Positions 1 to 8,993 are shown, counted from the stretch's first letter. The stretch: 64,000 nucleotides of DNA from an uncultured Clostridia bacterium (GCA_934255135.1 CAKQMV010000002.1:105822-169821); one strand, 5' to 3'. Numbers and translations are program-made. Notes: a model not told the origin generated them from the sequence alone.

Positions 1-965
1 TGTACATCTACAGGGAGACTTGATGACATGCCCTGAATATACATGAGATTAGTATCGATTCCTTCAGGCTCAACAAACAACTGATGTCTTTGTCTGTCCT
101 GAAAACGTGAAATTTTGTCTTCGATTGACGGACAGTATCTAGGACCTACTCCCTGAATTTCTCCAGAGTACATTGCAGACTTCTCAATGTTATCCATAAT
201 AATCTTATGTGTGTCAGGATTAGTATAAGAAAGCCAGCATGAAATCTGTTCCTTTCCCATATCTTTATCATCATTCATAAATGAGAATGATGTGACTATT
301 TCATCACCTGTCTGCTCTCTCATGACAGAATAATCTATGCTTTCGGCTGTCATACGTGCAGGTGTTCCAGTCTTAAAACGTCTGATTTCAAATCCGTTCT
401 CAATTAGACTTTCTGTCAGCTTAGTTGATGGCTTAAGTCCAGCAGGTCCTTCAATCTTTGTGCAATCGCCGATAAAAATCTTGCCTCCAAGGAATGTACC
501 AGTTGCCATAATAACCGCTTTAGATCTATATTCACAAGTAGCATCTCTCACACCAGCAATTGTTCCATCTTCTACAATTATAGATTCAACTTCACTTTCT
601 ATAAGTTCAAGATTTCTTTGGCTTCTAATTGTGTTAAGCATTTCCTCATGATATTTATGCTTATCTGCCTGAGCTCTAAGAGAGTGAACAGCAGGTCCCT
701 TAGAAGTATTAAGCATCTTGCTCTGAATAAAAGTCTTATCGATATTTATCCCCATCTCACCGCCAAGGGCATCTATTTCGAATACAAGATGTCCCTTACC
801 TGTTCCACCTATAGACGGATTACACGGCATCATCGCAACGGATTCAATATCAGTGCAGAACATTGCTGTTCTTTTGCCCATACGCGCAGAAACAAGAGCA
901 GCTTCACAACCTGCGTGACCTGCTCCTATTACGATTACATCAAATTCATGTCTATTATTCATCAT
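1..965 (-). CDS. mnmG: tRNA uridine-5-carboxymethylaminomethyl modification enzyme MnmG (partial)
   Basis: FAD-dependent subunit of the MnmE-MnmG complex, which builds the 5-(carboxymethyl)aminomethyl group on the wobble uridine of several tRNAs. The N-terminal 321 codons are present; the C-terminal half lies beyond the left window edge. Visible motifs are the FAD-binding GxGxxG as [10 protein letters not shown] right after the start, and [15 protein letters not shown]. There are two tandem ATG codons (965 and 962); the first follows the mnmE stop directly, so translation is probably coupled. The pair with mnmE is the usual one, but its position on the recF side of the origin is less usual. 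Confidence 0.95.
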   Translation of the reverse strand, partial: MMNNRHEFDVIVIGAGHAGCEAALVSARMGKRTAMFCTDIESVAMMPCNPSIGGTGKGHLVFEIDALGGEMGINIDKTFIQSKMLNTSKGPAVHSLRAQADKHKYHEEMLNTIRSQRNLELIESEVESIIVEDGTIAGVRDATCEYRSKAVIMATGTFLGGKIFIGDCTKIEGPAGLKPSTKLTESLIENGFEIRRFKTGTPARMTAESIDYSVMREQTGDEIVTSFSFMNDDKDMGKEQISCWLSYTNPDTHKIIMDNIEKSAMYSGEIQGVGPRYCPSIEDKISRFQDRQRHQLFVEPEGIDTNLMYIQGMSSSLPVDV

Positions 966-2348
966 TTACTTACCCAGGCAGAACTTGGAAAATACTGTGT
1001 CGAGCACTTCATCACCTACTGCCTCTCCTATAATTTCTCCAAGAGTATCAAAAGCATAGTGAGCATGTATCTCAGCCATCTCAATTGATTCTCCTGATTC
1101 AAGCATGCTGATTGCTGTATCAAGATCGTCATCTGCGCTCTTTAGAGCAGCAAGCTGTCTTTCACTTGTGATAATATCTGATTCTGTATTCTTAATATTT
1201 CCTAAATCAAACTTTCTGGAAATTACAGATGATACCATTTCAGCTGCTTTCAGTGCATTTTCACCTACTAGCGATGTTTTAATGACATCACAACCAGGAA
1301 GCTTATTCTCTATGAATTCTTCATCAACACTGATTCCAAGATCTTCCTTGTTATAAACGACAAGAATTCTATCTCCGCTGATATGCTCAATGAAGTGAAG
1401 AATCTCATCATCTTCATCCTCAAGATCCTTACTTCCATCAATTACAAGCATAATAAAATCTGCTGCAGCAATTGCCTTTTCAGTTCTCTTAATACCAATC
1501 TGCTCAATCTTATCTTCAGTATCTCTGATTCCAGCTGTATCAATAAGTACAACAGGAACTCCATCAACAGTGGCGCTCTCTTCAACTGTATCTCTTGTAG
1601 TACCAGGAATATCAGTAACAATTACCCTTCCCTCTCCGAGAATAGCATTCATAAGAGAAGATTTACCTACGTTAGGCTTACCGACAATTGCAATCTTCAC
1701 ACCTTCTCTTGCAATCTTGCCAATTCCAGCAGTATCAATAAGATCCTCAACGCTGCTCTGAACCCATCTTAAATCAGTAATATGATCATCGTACTGAGTC
1801 TCTTCGATATCCTCGTCTGGGTAATCAATATTTACGGCCATCTTAGCAAGAACATCAAGCAGAGTTTCTCTGATTGATTCAATTGTTTCGCTTAGCCTTC
1901 CTTCTTTCTGCTTTTCTGCAATATCTAGTGTCATATCCGTTCTCGCTTTAATAATATCTATAACAGCCTCCGCCTGAGAAAGATCTATCTTGCCATTAAG
2001 GAATGCAAGCTTAGTAAATTCTCCAGGTTCAGCCATTCTTGCTCCATGATCAATAGCAGTTCTTACAATCTGCTTCAAAGAAACATTGCTTCCATGAGCC
2101 TGAATCTCAACCATATCCTCACCGGTGTATGATGCCGGCCCCTTCATATATATGAAAACAGCTTCGTCTATTACCTCACCATCGATATTAATCACATGGC
2201 CAAAATAGGTATGTCTTGGTTTGATGTTCTCCGGACATTCCTTAAACATCTTCTTCATGATGAAAAAACTCTCATCTCCACCGATTCTTACTACTCCGAT
2301 TCCACCCTCTCCAAGAGGTGTAGCAATTGCTGTAATAGTATCACTCAT
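966..2348 (-). CDS. mnmE: tRNA modification GTPase MnmE
   Basis: GTPase partner of MnmG in wobble-uridine modification; it binds the one-carbon folate donor and dimerises through its N-terminal domain. The 460 residues match the family. The N-terminal TrmE domain is followed by an inserted G domain with P-loop GKPNVGKSS near residue 225 and DTAGIRDTED near 270. The C-terminus CLGK is the conserved C-x-G-K tail carrying the essential cysteine. The start follows AAGGAG with a 7-base spacer and lies 4 bases after the recF stop, whose TAA belongs to the same GGAGTAA. It is co-transcribed with recF and mnmG. Confidence 0.97.
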   Translation of the reverse strand: MSDTITAIATPLGEGGIGVVRIGGDESFFIMKKMFKECPENIKPRHTYFGHVINIDGEVIDEAVFIYMKGPASYTGEDMVEIQAHGSNVSLKQIVRTAIDHGARMAEPGEFTKLAFLNGKIDLSQAEAVIDIIKARTDMTLDIAEKQKEGRLSETIESIRETLLDVLAKMAVNIDYPDEDIEETQYDDHITDLRWVQSSVEDLIDTAGIGKIAREGVKIAIVGKPNVGKSSLMNAILGEGRVIVTDIPGTTRDTVEESATVDGVPVVLIDTAGIRDTEDKIEQIGIKRTEKAIAAADFIMLVIDGSKDLEDEDDEILHFIEHISGDRILVVYNKEDLGISVDEEFIENKLPGCDVIKTSLVGENALKAAEMVSSVISRKFDLGNIKNTESDIITSERQLAALKSADDDLDTAISMLESGESIEMAEIHAHYAFDTLGEIIGEAVGDEVLDTVFSKFCLGK

Positions 2349-2352
2349 GTGA

Positions 2353-3462
2353 TTACTCCTTTTTTCCGTAATTTATAATTTGTGTAATATTACCACATTG
2401 AACACTGAATACAGAAGCATCTTTCATATTATCAGTCAGATCATCAAGAAGTTCTGTTGTAGTAATAAATAGCTGTACATCATCAATTTCATTAAGCAGC
2501 ACCCGCTGCCTTTCTGCGTCAAGTTCAGATAATACATCATCAAGTATAAGAACAGGACTTTCAAGCAGGATTTCCTTCGCTATTCTTACCTCAGCAAGCT
2601 TTAAAGAAAGGGCTGCAGTTCTCTGCTGTCCCTGAGATCCGAACTTCTTTGCGTCAATTCCATTAATATAGAATTCAATATCGTCACGATGAGGACCAAT
2701 GCTACAGCTTCTGTAATACTTATCCTTGTCCCTATATGAGATTATTTTATCAAACATCTCCTCGTTAGAGTTAGCATAACATGACTCATTATACTTTATT
2801 TCTAGCTTCTCTCTTCTACCTGAAATATATTCCTGCACCTCAGAAGCCTTCTCAGAAAGAATATCAACAAAATTTCTTCTATACTTTATGATTTCAAAGC
2901 CATTTACCGCAAGCTGCCAGTCAAAAACATCAAGCATATTATCGTCAATATTCGACGGATCATTCTTAAGTATAGAATTCTTCTGCTTCAAAGCATCATT
3001 ATATTTCTTAAGACATTCATAATATCCTGGTCTAAGCTGACTAATTTCTTTATTAATGAAACTTCTCCTCTTATCCGGACTATCCTTAATAATTCTAAGA
3101 TCCTCAGGGGAGAAAACAATTACAACAAGATTATTAAGGAGCTCTGTCGTTTTCCTTACAAGTTTCCCGTCCTTCTTAATCATCTTCTTTCCCTGACGAT
3201 TAACATTAATTCTTACATTAACATCAAAATCATTCTTCTCTATATCTGCACTTACTGTACATGATTCCTTACCGAACATTATTGTTTCCGCTATAGAATT
3301 GGTTCTAAATGAACGTGCAAAAGAACACAGGTATATCGCTTCGACAAGATTAGTCTTTCCCTGTGCATTCTCACCTATTATGATGTTCCGTGAATCATCG
3401 AAGGCAAGCTCAAGAGTCTCGTAATTTCTGTAATTTGTTAACGTGAGGTTCTTAATTTTCAT
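2353..3462 (-). CDS. recF: DNA replication and repair protein RecF
   Basis: SMC-like ABC ATPase of the RecFOR pathway, which loads RecA at single-strand gaps. It has Walker A GENAQGKTN near residue 31, an ABC signature region GSQGQQRTAALSLKL and Walker B LILDDVLSELD near the C-terminus; 369 residues is normal. It follows dnaN, but a hairpin terminator and a separate -10 box lie between them, so recF heads its own transcript with mnmE and mnmG. No Shine-Dalgarno precedes the ATG and the -10 box ends 8 bases before it, which suggests a leaderless message. gyrB, often next to recF, is not here. Confidence 0.97.
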   Translation of the reverse strand: MKIKNLTLTNYRNYETLELAFDDSRNIIIGENAQGKTNLVEAIYLCSFARSFRTNSIAETIMFGKESCTVSADIEKNDFDVNVRINVNRQGKKMIKKDGKLVRKTTELLNNLVVIVFSPEDLRIIKDSPDKRRSFINKEISQLRPGYYECLKKYNDALKQKNSILKNDPSNIDDNMLDVFDWQLAVNGFEIIKYRRNFVDILSEKASEVQEYISGRREKLEIKYNESCYANSNEEMFDKIISYRDKDKYYRSCSIGPHRDDIEFYINGIDAKKFGSQGQQRTAALSLKLAEVRIAKEILLESPVLILDDVLSELDAERQRVLLNEIDDVQLFITTTELLDDLTDNMKDASVFSVQCGNITQIINYGKKE

Positions 3463-3470
3463 AATATATT

Positions 3471-3476
3471 ATTATA
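3471..3476 (-). promoter_or_regulatory. -10 box of a recF promoter, leaderless type
   Basis: The minus strand reads TATAAT here, 8 bases upstream of the recF ATG, with an AT-only stretch and no ribosome binding site between. With normal initiation about 6-8 bases after the -10 box, the message would begin at or within a few bases of the ATG. The -35 region is weak (TTGTAA at 15-base spacing). Confidence 0.55.
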
Positions 3477-3495
3477 CACTCTAAAGTTCACTTAC

Positions 3496-3534
3496 AAAAA
3501 GAGGCTTTATACGACATTTCATCGCATAAAGCCT
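3496..3534 (-). terminator. Intrinsic terminator after dnaN
   Basis: On the minus strand AGGCTTTAT pairs with ATAAAGCCT (nine perfect pairs, extended by CGA/TCG) and is followed by CTTTTT. It separates the dnaA-dnaN transcripts from recF-mnmE-mnmG. Confidence 0.8.
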
Positions 3535-3561
3535 AAAAGTTCAACAAAAGTTAAATTACTA

Positions 3562-4665
3562 TTAGTTGATTCTGATTGGAAGTACAAGATAGATGTATCT
3601 GTCGCCCTTAAGAGGCTTGATGATGCAAGGGCTAACCTGATCCTTCATATTAATCATGATTTCCTCATCATCGATTGCACTTAGAGCATCCTTGAGATAC
3701 TTGGCATTCATTCCAATTACCAGATCATCGCCTTCCTTGATAATCTCAACGTTCTCGTCAATTCTACCCTCTTCTGAAAGAGAAGTGATATTTATATTAG
3801 AATCCTTAATTGTGAACTTGATAAGATTATTATTCTTAACAGAAGATAGAAGTGATGCTCTATCAATACTCTTAAGGAGTTCCTGTCTCTTTACTCTGAT
3901 ATTAATCTGACCTTCACGACCCAAAATTCTATTGTAGTCAATGAACTTACCATTGAAAGTATTAACGGTAACCTGGTTGTTATCAAAAATCATAACAACC
4001 TTATTGTCGATAATTTCAATAGTCATATATTCTTCGCCATCATCAGCAATAATTCTTGAAACATCAGTCGCAAGCTTTGCAGGGATAATAACGCTAATAG
4101 AAGAACTGTTATCAACATCAACATTAAAAGTAGCAATTCTAAAAGGATCAACTGCTACCATCTTCATATTGCCATCAGCCATTTCAAGGAGAACACCTGT
4201 AAGCACTCCATTGAAATCATCTGTGCTGGCAGAGAATGCAGTCTTTCTAATAAGCTTCTTAATATCTTCTTTTCTGATATTTACAGAATTATGTCCACCA
4301 GAAAGCATAAATTTAGGAAATTCATCTGCTGAGAAAGATACTAGCTCTGTACTTGAAGTACCTGACACAAGATTAACCTTCATCTGCTCTTCATTGATAT
4401 CAAGCATAACCTCTTCTTCAGGAAGCTTAGATACAATACTGGTAAGAAGCTTAGCAGGAAGAACAAATGATGCTGAATCTTCTACATCAGCTGGTATAAC
4501 TGACTCAATAGTAATTGTTGTATCTGTAGCTGTCAGCTTAAGGACCTCTCCATAAGCCTCAAAAAGAATTCCTTCAAGTATGTTAGATGTTGTTCTTGTG
4601 GGAACTGCATGTCCTACATTATTCAATGCTCTGTTTAAATCACTTCTATTACAGAAAACCTTCAT
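3562..4665 (-). CDS. dnaN: DNA polymerase III beta sliding clamp
   Basis: Ring-shaped processivity clamp for the replicative polymerase. The 367-residue length and three-fold clamp architecture fit the family, with the N-terminal MKVFCNRSDLNRALNNV and the C-terminal YLVLPIRIN that forms the ligand pocket. The start is preceded by AAAGGTG with a 7-base spacer. It lies downstream of dnaA across a 156-base gap that holds DnaA boxes and the unwinding element. A strong terminator follows, so expression is uncoupled from recF. Confidence 0.97.
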   Translation of the reverse strand: MKVFCNRSDLNRALNNVGHAVPTRTTSNILEGILFEAYGEVLKLTATDTTITIESVIPADVEDSASFVLPAKLLTSIVSKLPEEEVMLDINEEQMKVNLVSGTSSTELVSFSADEFPKFMLSGGHNSVNIRKEDIKKLIRKTAFSASTDDFNGVLTGVLLEMADGNMKMVAVDPFRIATFNVDVDNSSSISVIIPAKLATDVSRIIADDGEEYMTIEIIDNKVVMIFDNNQVTVNTFNGKFIDYNRILGREGQINIRVKRQELLKSIDRASLLSSVKNNNLIKFTIKDSNINITSLSEEGRIDENVEIIKEGDDLVIGMNAKYLKDALSAIDDEEIMINMKDQVSPCIIKPLKGDRYIYLVLPIRIN

Positions 4666-4674
4666 CGTAAATCA

Positions 4675-4734
4675 CCTTTGTTTTTATTTATTAAATATAG
4701 TAGTCGTAGTAGGGGGTGTGGAAAGTGTGGAAAA
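4675..4734 (-). other. oriC unwinding module: DnaA boxes, C-run, DnaA-trios, AT-rich element
   Basis: Read on the minus strand (dnaA to dnaN direction), two adjacent boxes TTTTCCACA (4734-4726) and CTTTCCACA (4725-4717) are followed by a C-run (4716-4712) and by CTA CTA CGA CTA CTA (4712-4698), then AT-only sequence down to about 4675. This is the order known for the Bacillus subtilis basal unwinding system, where DnaA loads from tandem boxes onto DnaA-trios and melts the adjacent AT-rich DNA. The match is read directly; function is inferred from the family. Confidence 0.8.
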
Positions 4735-4801
4735 CTCTCAAACCCCATGTCTTATCTGTCGTTTAGCATGTTTTTATTGTTGAAAAGTGGGAGTATAACC
4801 A

Positions 4802-4821
4802 TGTGGAAAACATGTGGAAAA
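4802..4821 (-). other. Two DnaA boxes abutting the dnaA stop codon
   Basis: TGTGGAAAA occurs at 4802-4810 and 4813-4821 (TTTTCCACA on the minus strand), 11 bases apart, ending directly at the dnaA stop. With the pair at 4717-4734 they form the downstream half of a bipartite origin. Confidence 0.75.
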
Positions 4822-6168
4822 CTATTTATCAATATTAAGCTTGTCCTTTATCTCCCTTATATCTGCTTTTAACTCATCATTTGTCTTGAGGTCTTTCTCA
4901 ATCTTCTCAACTGCATGAATAACCGTCGAATAGTGTCTATCACCAAACAGTTTACCTATCTTAGGAAGAGAAATATCAACATTTGATCTTGTCAGATACA
5001 TCGCTACCTGTCTTGGTAGGTTGATTTCAGCCTTACGCTTAGGCGAGTCCATGTCTGCTACAGTTATATTATAGTAATTTGCAACAACACTTTTGATTCT
5101 TTCCGGTGCGACGGCTTCTTCGTTATCGGAGATTACGTCCTTTAGGACCTTTTTGGCCAGGTCAACAGTAATCTCATCACCAAGAAGATTTGAGAATCCT
5201 ACGATTCTACTCCATGCACCTTCGAGCTCTCTGATATTATCCTTAATCTGTTCGGCTATAAGACAGCAGACTTCATTAACCTGCTTTGTAATCTCTATAT
5301 CCGACTTCTCTGCAAAGTTATATAGAATAGAAACTCTTGTTTCATAATCAGGTGGCTGAATGTCGGCAATCATGTTCCATGAGAACCTTGTTCTAAGTCT
5401 TTCATCAAGATCTTTTAAATTAACAGGCGGACAGTCTGATGAAATAACTATCTGTTTGTTATTCTCATAAAGAGTGTTGAAAGTGTGGAAAAACTCTTCC
5501 TGGATTGATTCTTTACCCTGCAGGAACTGAATGTCATCGATGAGAAGTACGTCAACCTTTCTATATTTGTTACGGAAAGATCTTGTCTTGTTCTCTCTAA
5601 TCGCTTTAATAAGTTCATTTGTGAACATCTCTGAAGAAACGTAAAGCACGTTAAGATTAGGTCGTGTTCTTCCGATATGTACTCCAATTGCCTGCATGAG
5701 GTGTGTCTTACCAAGACCTGATCCTCCGTACAAAAACAATGGATTATAAGCTTCTCCAGGAACCTCAGCTGCGGCAAGAGATGCTGCATGAGCGAATTTA
5801 TTGCTGTTACCTACTACAAAGTTATCAAAAGTAAAACGAGGATTGAAGATGTTCTCTTCTGTAAACTCGTTCTTTACAACTTTAGGGGCTGTCTTCTGCT
5901 GCTCTTTCTTCTCGTATTCGTTCTCGTGTCTGATAATTACCTTGTATTTCTTGCCTGTAAGATCAGCAAATGTCTTCTCAATTATAGGCATATAGTTATT
6001 TTTAAGAAATTCAAGGTTATATTCCTCTTTAGAAGCAATATAAATAATACCAAGTTCGTCATCTACACTTCTGAGGTATAATGGTTCAAACCAGGTAGTA
6101 AAAGAATAATCACTTGTGTTGGCTTTCATTGCTGTGGTAAAACCATCCCACATCTTGTTAGTGTCCAA
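4822..6168 (-). CDS. dnaA: Chromosomal replication initiator DnaA
   Basis: AAA+ initiator that binds DnaA boxes and melts the origin. Its 448 residues show an N-terminal helicase-interaction domain, a short charged linker (about 85-105), an AAA+ core with Walker A GGSGLGKTH and Walker B LLIDDIQF, and the C-terminal DNA-binding domain with the signature DRHYSTVIHAVEKIE. The start is TTG, preceded by AAGGAGGG at a good spacing. DnaA boxes lie on both sides of the gene, which suggests autoregulation as well as origin function. Confidence 0.98.
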   Translation of the reverse strand: MDTNKMWDGFTTAMKANTSDYSFTTWFEPLYLRSVDDELGIIYIASKEEYNLEFLKNNYMPIIEKTFADLTGKKYKVIIRHENEYEKKEQQKTAPKVVKNEFTEENIFNPRFTFDNFVVGNSNKFAHAASLAAAEVPGEAYNPLFLYGGSGLGKTHLMQAIGVHIGRTRPNLNVLYVSSEMFTNELIKAIRENKTRSFRNKYRKVDVLLIDDIQFLQGKESIQEEFFHTFNTLYENNKQIVISSDCPPVNLKDLDERLRTRFSWNMIADIQPPDYETRVSILYNFAEKSDIEITKQVNEVCCLIAEQIKDNIRELEGAWSRIVGFSNLLGDEITVDLAKKVLKDVISDNEEAVAPERIKSVVANYYNITVADMDSPKRKAEINLPRQVAMYLTRSNVDISLPKIGKLFGDRHYSTVIHAVEKIEKDLKTNDELKADIREIKDKLNIDK

Positions 6169-6207
6169 TTTTCCCTCCTTTTGTCGGTGAGGTAATTTTA
6201 CATAACT

Positions 6208-6371
6208 TTTTCCACATATGCAAACTTGAAAAAATGCCGATTTTACGTATATTTAACATTTCAAAAAGCGAGTTATGCACATATTGTGGAAAAAGTTGTT
6301 AATAATTTCAACAACCACAACATATTGTGTATAACTATATTTTTGAAAAAATAAATACAAGTTTATCCACT
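6208..6371. other. oriC upstream DnaA-box cluster (dnaA-rpmH gap)
   Basis: The 338-base gap between the divergent dnaA and rpmH genes holds five DnaA-box matches: TTTTCCACA 6208-6216 (+), TTATGCACA 6273-6281 (+), TGTGGAAAA 6285-6293 (-), TGTGTATAA 6326-6334 (-, TTATACACA) and TTATCCACT 6363-6371 (+, one mismatch). The DNA between them is AT-rich. This is the upstream half of a bipartite origin; no coding sequence is visible in the gap. Confidence 0.85.
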
Positions 6372-6399
6372 GATAAGCATTAAGTAGAGAGCATGATTA

Positions 6400-6428
6400 T
6401 TGACTTTTCATTAACTTTAAGATATTAT
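6400..6428 (+). promoter_or_regulatory. rpmH operon promoter
   Basis: TTGACT (6400-6405) and TATTAT (6423-6428) are separated by exactly 17 bases, 79 bases upstream of the rpmH ATG. It drives the rpmH-rnpA-yidD-yidC-khpB cluster. Confidence 0.75.
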
Positions 6429-6506
6429 AACTCGGTATTATGCCTATGGAATTTAGAAGGCATAGAATTATAAGATATCATTTAGAGATATGGAAGGAGA
6501 AATGAA

Positions 6507-6641
6507 ATGAAGAGAACATATCAGCCAAAGAAGAGACAGCGTCTTAAGGAGCACGGATTCAGAAAGAGAATGAGAACAGCTAACGGAAGAAAGGTTCTTA
6601 AGAGAAGAAGAGCAAGAGGTAGAAAGAGTCTTACTGCTTAA
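6507..6641 (+). CDS. rpmH: 50S ribosomal protein L34
   Basis: A 44-residue, highly basic ribosomal protein beginning [12 protein letters not shown] and ending GRKSLTA, the standard L34 sequence. GGAAGGAG lies upstream at 6492-6499. A nearer ATG at 6503 stops after two codons and is not the start. It is the first gene of the rightward origin-flanking cluster. Confidence 0.97.
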   Translation: MKRTYQPKKRQRLKEHGFRKRMRTANGRKVLKRRRARGRKSLTA

Positions 6642-6664
6642 GCTGAATTTCAGGTATCTAAATA

Positions 6665-7009
6665 ATGAGAAAGAGTTATAAACTTACTTTGCGAAATCAG
6701 AAGAACTTCGTAGCCGTTTATAACCGAGGTAAATCCAAGGGCTGCAGATTTGCAGTTGTTCTATATAAGAAGAATGGACTTCCACACAGTAGGTTTGCTT
6801 ATGTTGCCAGCAAGAAAGTAGGTAACAGTGTTCAAAGAAATAGAGCAAGAAGGCTTATGAGAGAAGCATATAGAACGATGAACAGAAGGATTGCTCCCGG
6901 CTACGATGTAATTTTTGTTGCAAGAAATGGAATTGACCAGAGTAAATGCGACGAAGTAAGGAAAGCAATATTCGGTGCTATCAGAGCTGCCGGACTATTT
7001 GAAGAGTAA
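6665..7009 (+). CDS. rnpA: Ribonuclease P protein component
   Basis: Protein subunit of RNase P, which assists the catalytic RNA in cutting tRNA 5' leaders. The 114 residues contain the family signature VGNSVQRNRARRLMREAYR (central RNR motif). It sits 23 bases after rpmH as in most bacteria. Its ribosome binding site is weak, so translation may depend on the upstream gene. Confidence 0.95.
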   Translation: MRKSYKLTLRNQKNFVAVYNRGKSKGCRFAVVLYKKNGLPHSRFAYVASKKVGNSVQRNRARRLMREAYRTMNRRIAPGYDVIFVARNGIDQSKCDEVRKAIFGAIRAAGLFEE

Positions 7010-7022
7010 TTAATTAGAGACC

Positions 7023-7253
7023 ATGAATTTCATCAAGAATCTACCAAAGAATATTTTAATACTATTAATCAGGGGATACAGAACTTTCATTTCACCATTG
7101 TTCCCTCCTACCTGCAGATTCTATCCAACCTGCAGTACATACTTCCTTCAGGCAGTTGAGAAGTATGGTTTTATCAAGGGAAGCTGGCTTGGAATAAAGA
7201 GAATACTTAAGTGTCACCCGGGACATCCCGGTGGATATGATCCCCTACCGTAA
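7023..7253 (+). CDS. yidD: Membrane protein insertion efficiency factor YidD
   Basis: A small membrane-associated protein (76 residues) thought to help YidC insert proteins. Conserved features are [23 protein letters not shown] (split cysteines in [10 protein letters not shown]), a YG pair, and the C-terminal [14 protein letters not shown]. It is embedded between rnpA and yidC with short gaps. Confidence 0.93.
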   Translation: MNFIKNLPKNILILLIRGYRTFISPLFPPTCRFYPTCSTYFLQAVEKYGFIKGSWLGIKRILKCHPGHPGGYDPLP

Positions 7254-7269
7254 CAAGCAGGAGAAATAA

Positions 7270-8010
7270 ATGGGTATTATAGCAAAACCACTTGGATTAT
7301 TGCTAATGTGGATTTACGGAATGATTGGAAATTACGGAATCTCACTGATTGTACTCACTGTACTTGTTAAGTGCTGCCTCTACCCGCTTTATATCAAGCA
7401 GGTAAAGTCAACAGCAGGAATGCAGAATATTTCTGAGAAGTCTCAGGAAATTCAACGTAAGTATGCTGATGATAAGGTTAAGCAGCAGGAAGCACTACAG
7501 GAGCTTTACAAGCAGGAGAATTTCAATCCTATGGCAGGATGTCTTCCAATGCTTATTCAGTTCCCTATCATCATGGGACTGTTTACACTTCTGAGAAATC
7601 CAATGCAGTACATGCCTGATGGTATGTTCGCAGCGCATGAGTCATTCCTATGGATTAATGACCTTGCTCAGCCTGACAGCTGGATTCTTCCAATCGCTGC
7701 AGCTGTTGCAACATACTTCTCATTCTCAATGACTCAGAACCTTACTGGTGCTGACATGGGACAGGCACAGTCAATGAACATGATCATGAAATATTTCTTC
7801 CCTTTGAGTATTCTGTGGCTTGCAAGATCTTATCCTGCAGGACTGGCTCTTTACTGGGCATGCGGTCAGTTCCTCCAGATATTCTTTAACATTCATATGA
7901 ACTCAGTTCGTAGAAGAATCAAGGAAGAACAGGACCAGAAGAAGCTTATTGAAAGAGCAGAAAGAGAACTCATTAAGAAGAAGAGAGCAAGAATGAAAGG
8001 AATTCAGTAA
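7270..8010 (+). CDS. yidC: Membrane protein insertase YidC (Oxa1 family)
   Basis: Inserts membrane proteins alone or with SecYEG. The 246 residues show about five membrane segments, the cytoplasmic hairpin with an amphipathic charged region (about 45-85), the NPMAGCLPMLIQFPI segment, and a basic C-terminal tail that can bind ribosomes. It lacks the lipoprotein signal of Bacillus SpoIIIJ and begins directly with the first membrane region. AGGAG precedes the ATG. Confidence 0.95.
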   Translation: MGIIAKPLGLLLMWIYGMIGNYGISLIVLTVLVKCCLYPLYIKQVKSTAGMQNISEKSQEIQRKYADDKVKQQEALQELYKQENFNPMAGCLPMLIQFPIIMGLFTLLRNPMQYMPDGMFAAHESFLWINDLAQPDSWILPIAAAVATYFSFSMTQNLTGADMGQAQSMNMIMKYFFPLSILWLARSYPAGLALYWACGQFLQIFFNIHMNSVRRRIKEEQDQKKLIERAERELIKKKRARMKGIQ

Positions 8011-8015
8011 ATATA

Positions 8016-8897
8016 ATGAGATCTTCAGAAAAATGGGGAGTCGATGTAGATACTGCTGTTGATCTTGCTTTAAAGGAACTGAAGCTGTCAATCGATGATG
8101 TTGACGTAGAGGTTCTAGAGGAATCTTCAAATGGATTCTTCGGAATTGGTTCAAAACTTGCTAAGGTTAGAGTAACAGCAAAGGATACAACTGAGAACGT
8201 TGTAAGAGAGAAAGCTACATTCGATGATATTGATTCAATCCTAGCTAATCTTCCGGAGAACTCAACAGCTGCGTTACCGGACGAAATCAGAGAGGATTAC
8301 GATAAATTTGAAGCTGAAGAGCGTGAAGACGCTAAGGCTAGAGAGAAGAAGAGAGACAATAAGAGAGATAAGAGAAACAAGCATAAGAAGAAGGTTCACG
8401 CTGATTACAAGCCAGAGGAATCACTTCTATATGATGTTAAGGATCTCACACCTGTAGACTCTCACCCTGTTAAGGATTTCCTTGAGGAGATTTCAGAGAA
8501 GATGGGAATCAACCTCACATTTGATGTCAAGACAGGCGACGATATCGTTTATGTAGAGATAAACGGTAAAGATACAGGAACAATTATAGGTAAGAGAGGT
8601 CAGACTCTAGATGCGGTGCAGTGTCTTGCTAGCTATGTAGTTAAGAAGGACAATGATAAGTATGTAAGAGTAATACTTGATGCCGAGAATTACAGAGCTA
8701 AGAGAGAGAAGACTCTTATCAATCTTGCTAACAGACTGGCTGCTAAGGTTGATAAGACTGGAAAGACAGTAACTCTCGAACCAATGAACCCTTATGAGAG
8801 AAAGGTTATCCACGCTACACTTCAGAACCACCCTACGGTTCAGACAAGAAGTGAAGGAAAGGATCCTTATAGAAAGGTAGTAATTGAACTTAAGTAA
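8016..8897 (+). CDS. khpB: RNA-binding protein KhpB (Jag)
   Basis: RNA-binding partner of KhpA, linked to cell elongation and envelope control. Of 293 residues, about 1-55 form the Jag-N domain with its GFFGIGSKLAKV motif, 90-130 are a highly charged Lys/Arg/Asp/Glu linker, about 145-225 the KH domain with GTIIGKRGQTLDAVQ, and 230-293 the R3H domain with NPYERKVIHATL. The start is 5 bases after yidC with no close Shine-Dalgarno, which suggests coupling. It ends the operon at a strong terminator. Confidence 0.93.
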   Translation: MRSSEKWGVDVDTAVDLALKELKLSIDDVDVEVLEESSNGFFGIGSKLAKVRVTAKDTTENVVREKATFDDIDSILANLPENSTAALPDEIREDYDKFEAEEREDAKAREKKRDNKRDKRNKHKKKVHADYKPEESLLYDVKDLTPVDSHPVKDFLEEISEKMGINLTFDVKTGDDIVYVEINGKDTGTIIGKRGQTLDAVQCLASYVVKKDNDKYVRVILDAENYRAKREKTLINLANRLAAKVDKTGKTVTLEPMNPYERKVIHATLQNHPTVQTRSEGKDPYRKVVIELK

Positions 8898-8900
8898 TAT

Positions 8901-8937
8901 AAATCCGATGAGAGAATTTCTCCCATCGGATTTTTTT
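8901..8937 (+). terminator. Terminator after khpB
   Basis: AATCCGATG pairs with CATCGGATT around a short loop that can extend the stem (GAGA/TCTC), followed by a T7 run. The A-rich left flank lets it also serve the converging ribH transcript. Confidence 0.85.
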
Positions 8938-8993
8938 ATTGTCATATTAATGATATATATGAAATCTGTACTGTTTAAAATCAATAAATATTA

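Noticed and set aside
618..1088. Plus-strand frame of 156 codons opposite mnmG/mnmE
   Set aside because: It is antisense to two confidently identified genes and has no ribosome binding site or protein-like composition.
5484..5492. DnaA box inside dnaA
   Set aside because: TGTGGAAAA occurs once within the coding sequence without neighbours, so it may be chance.
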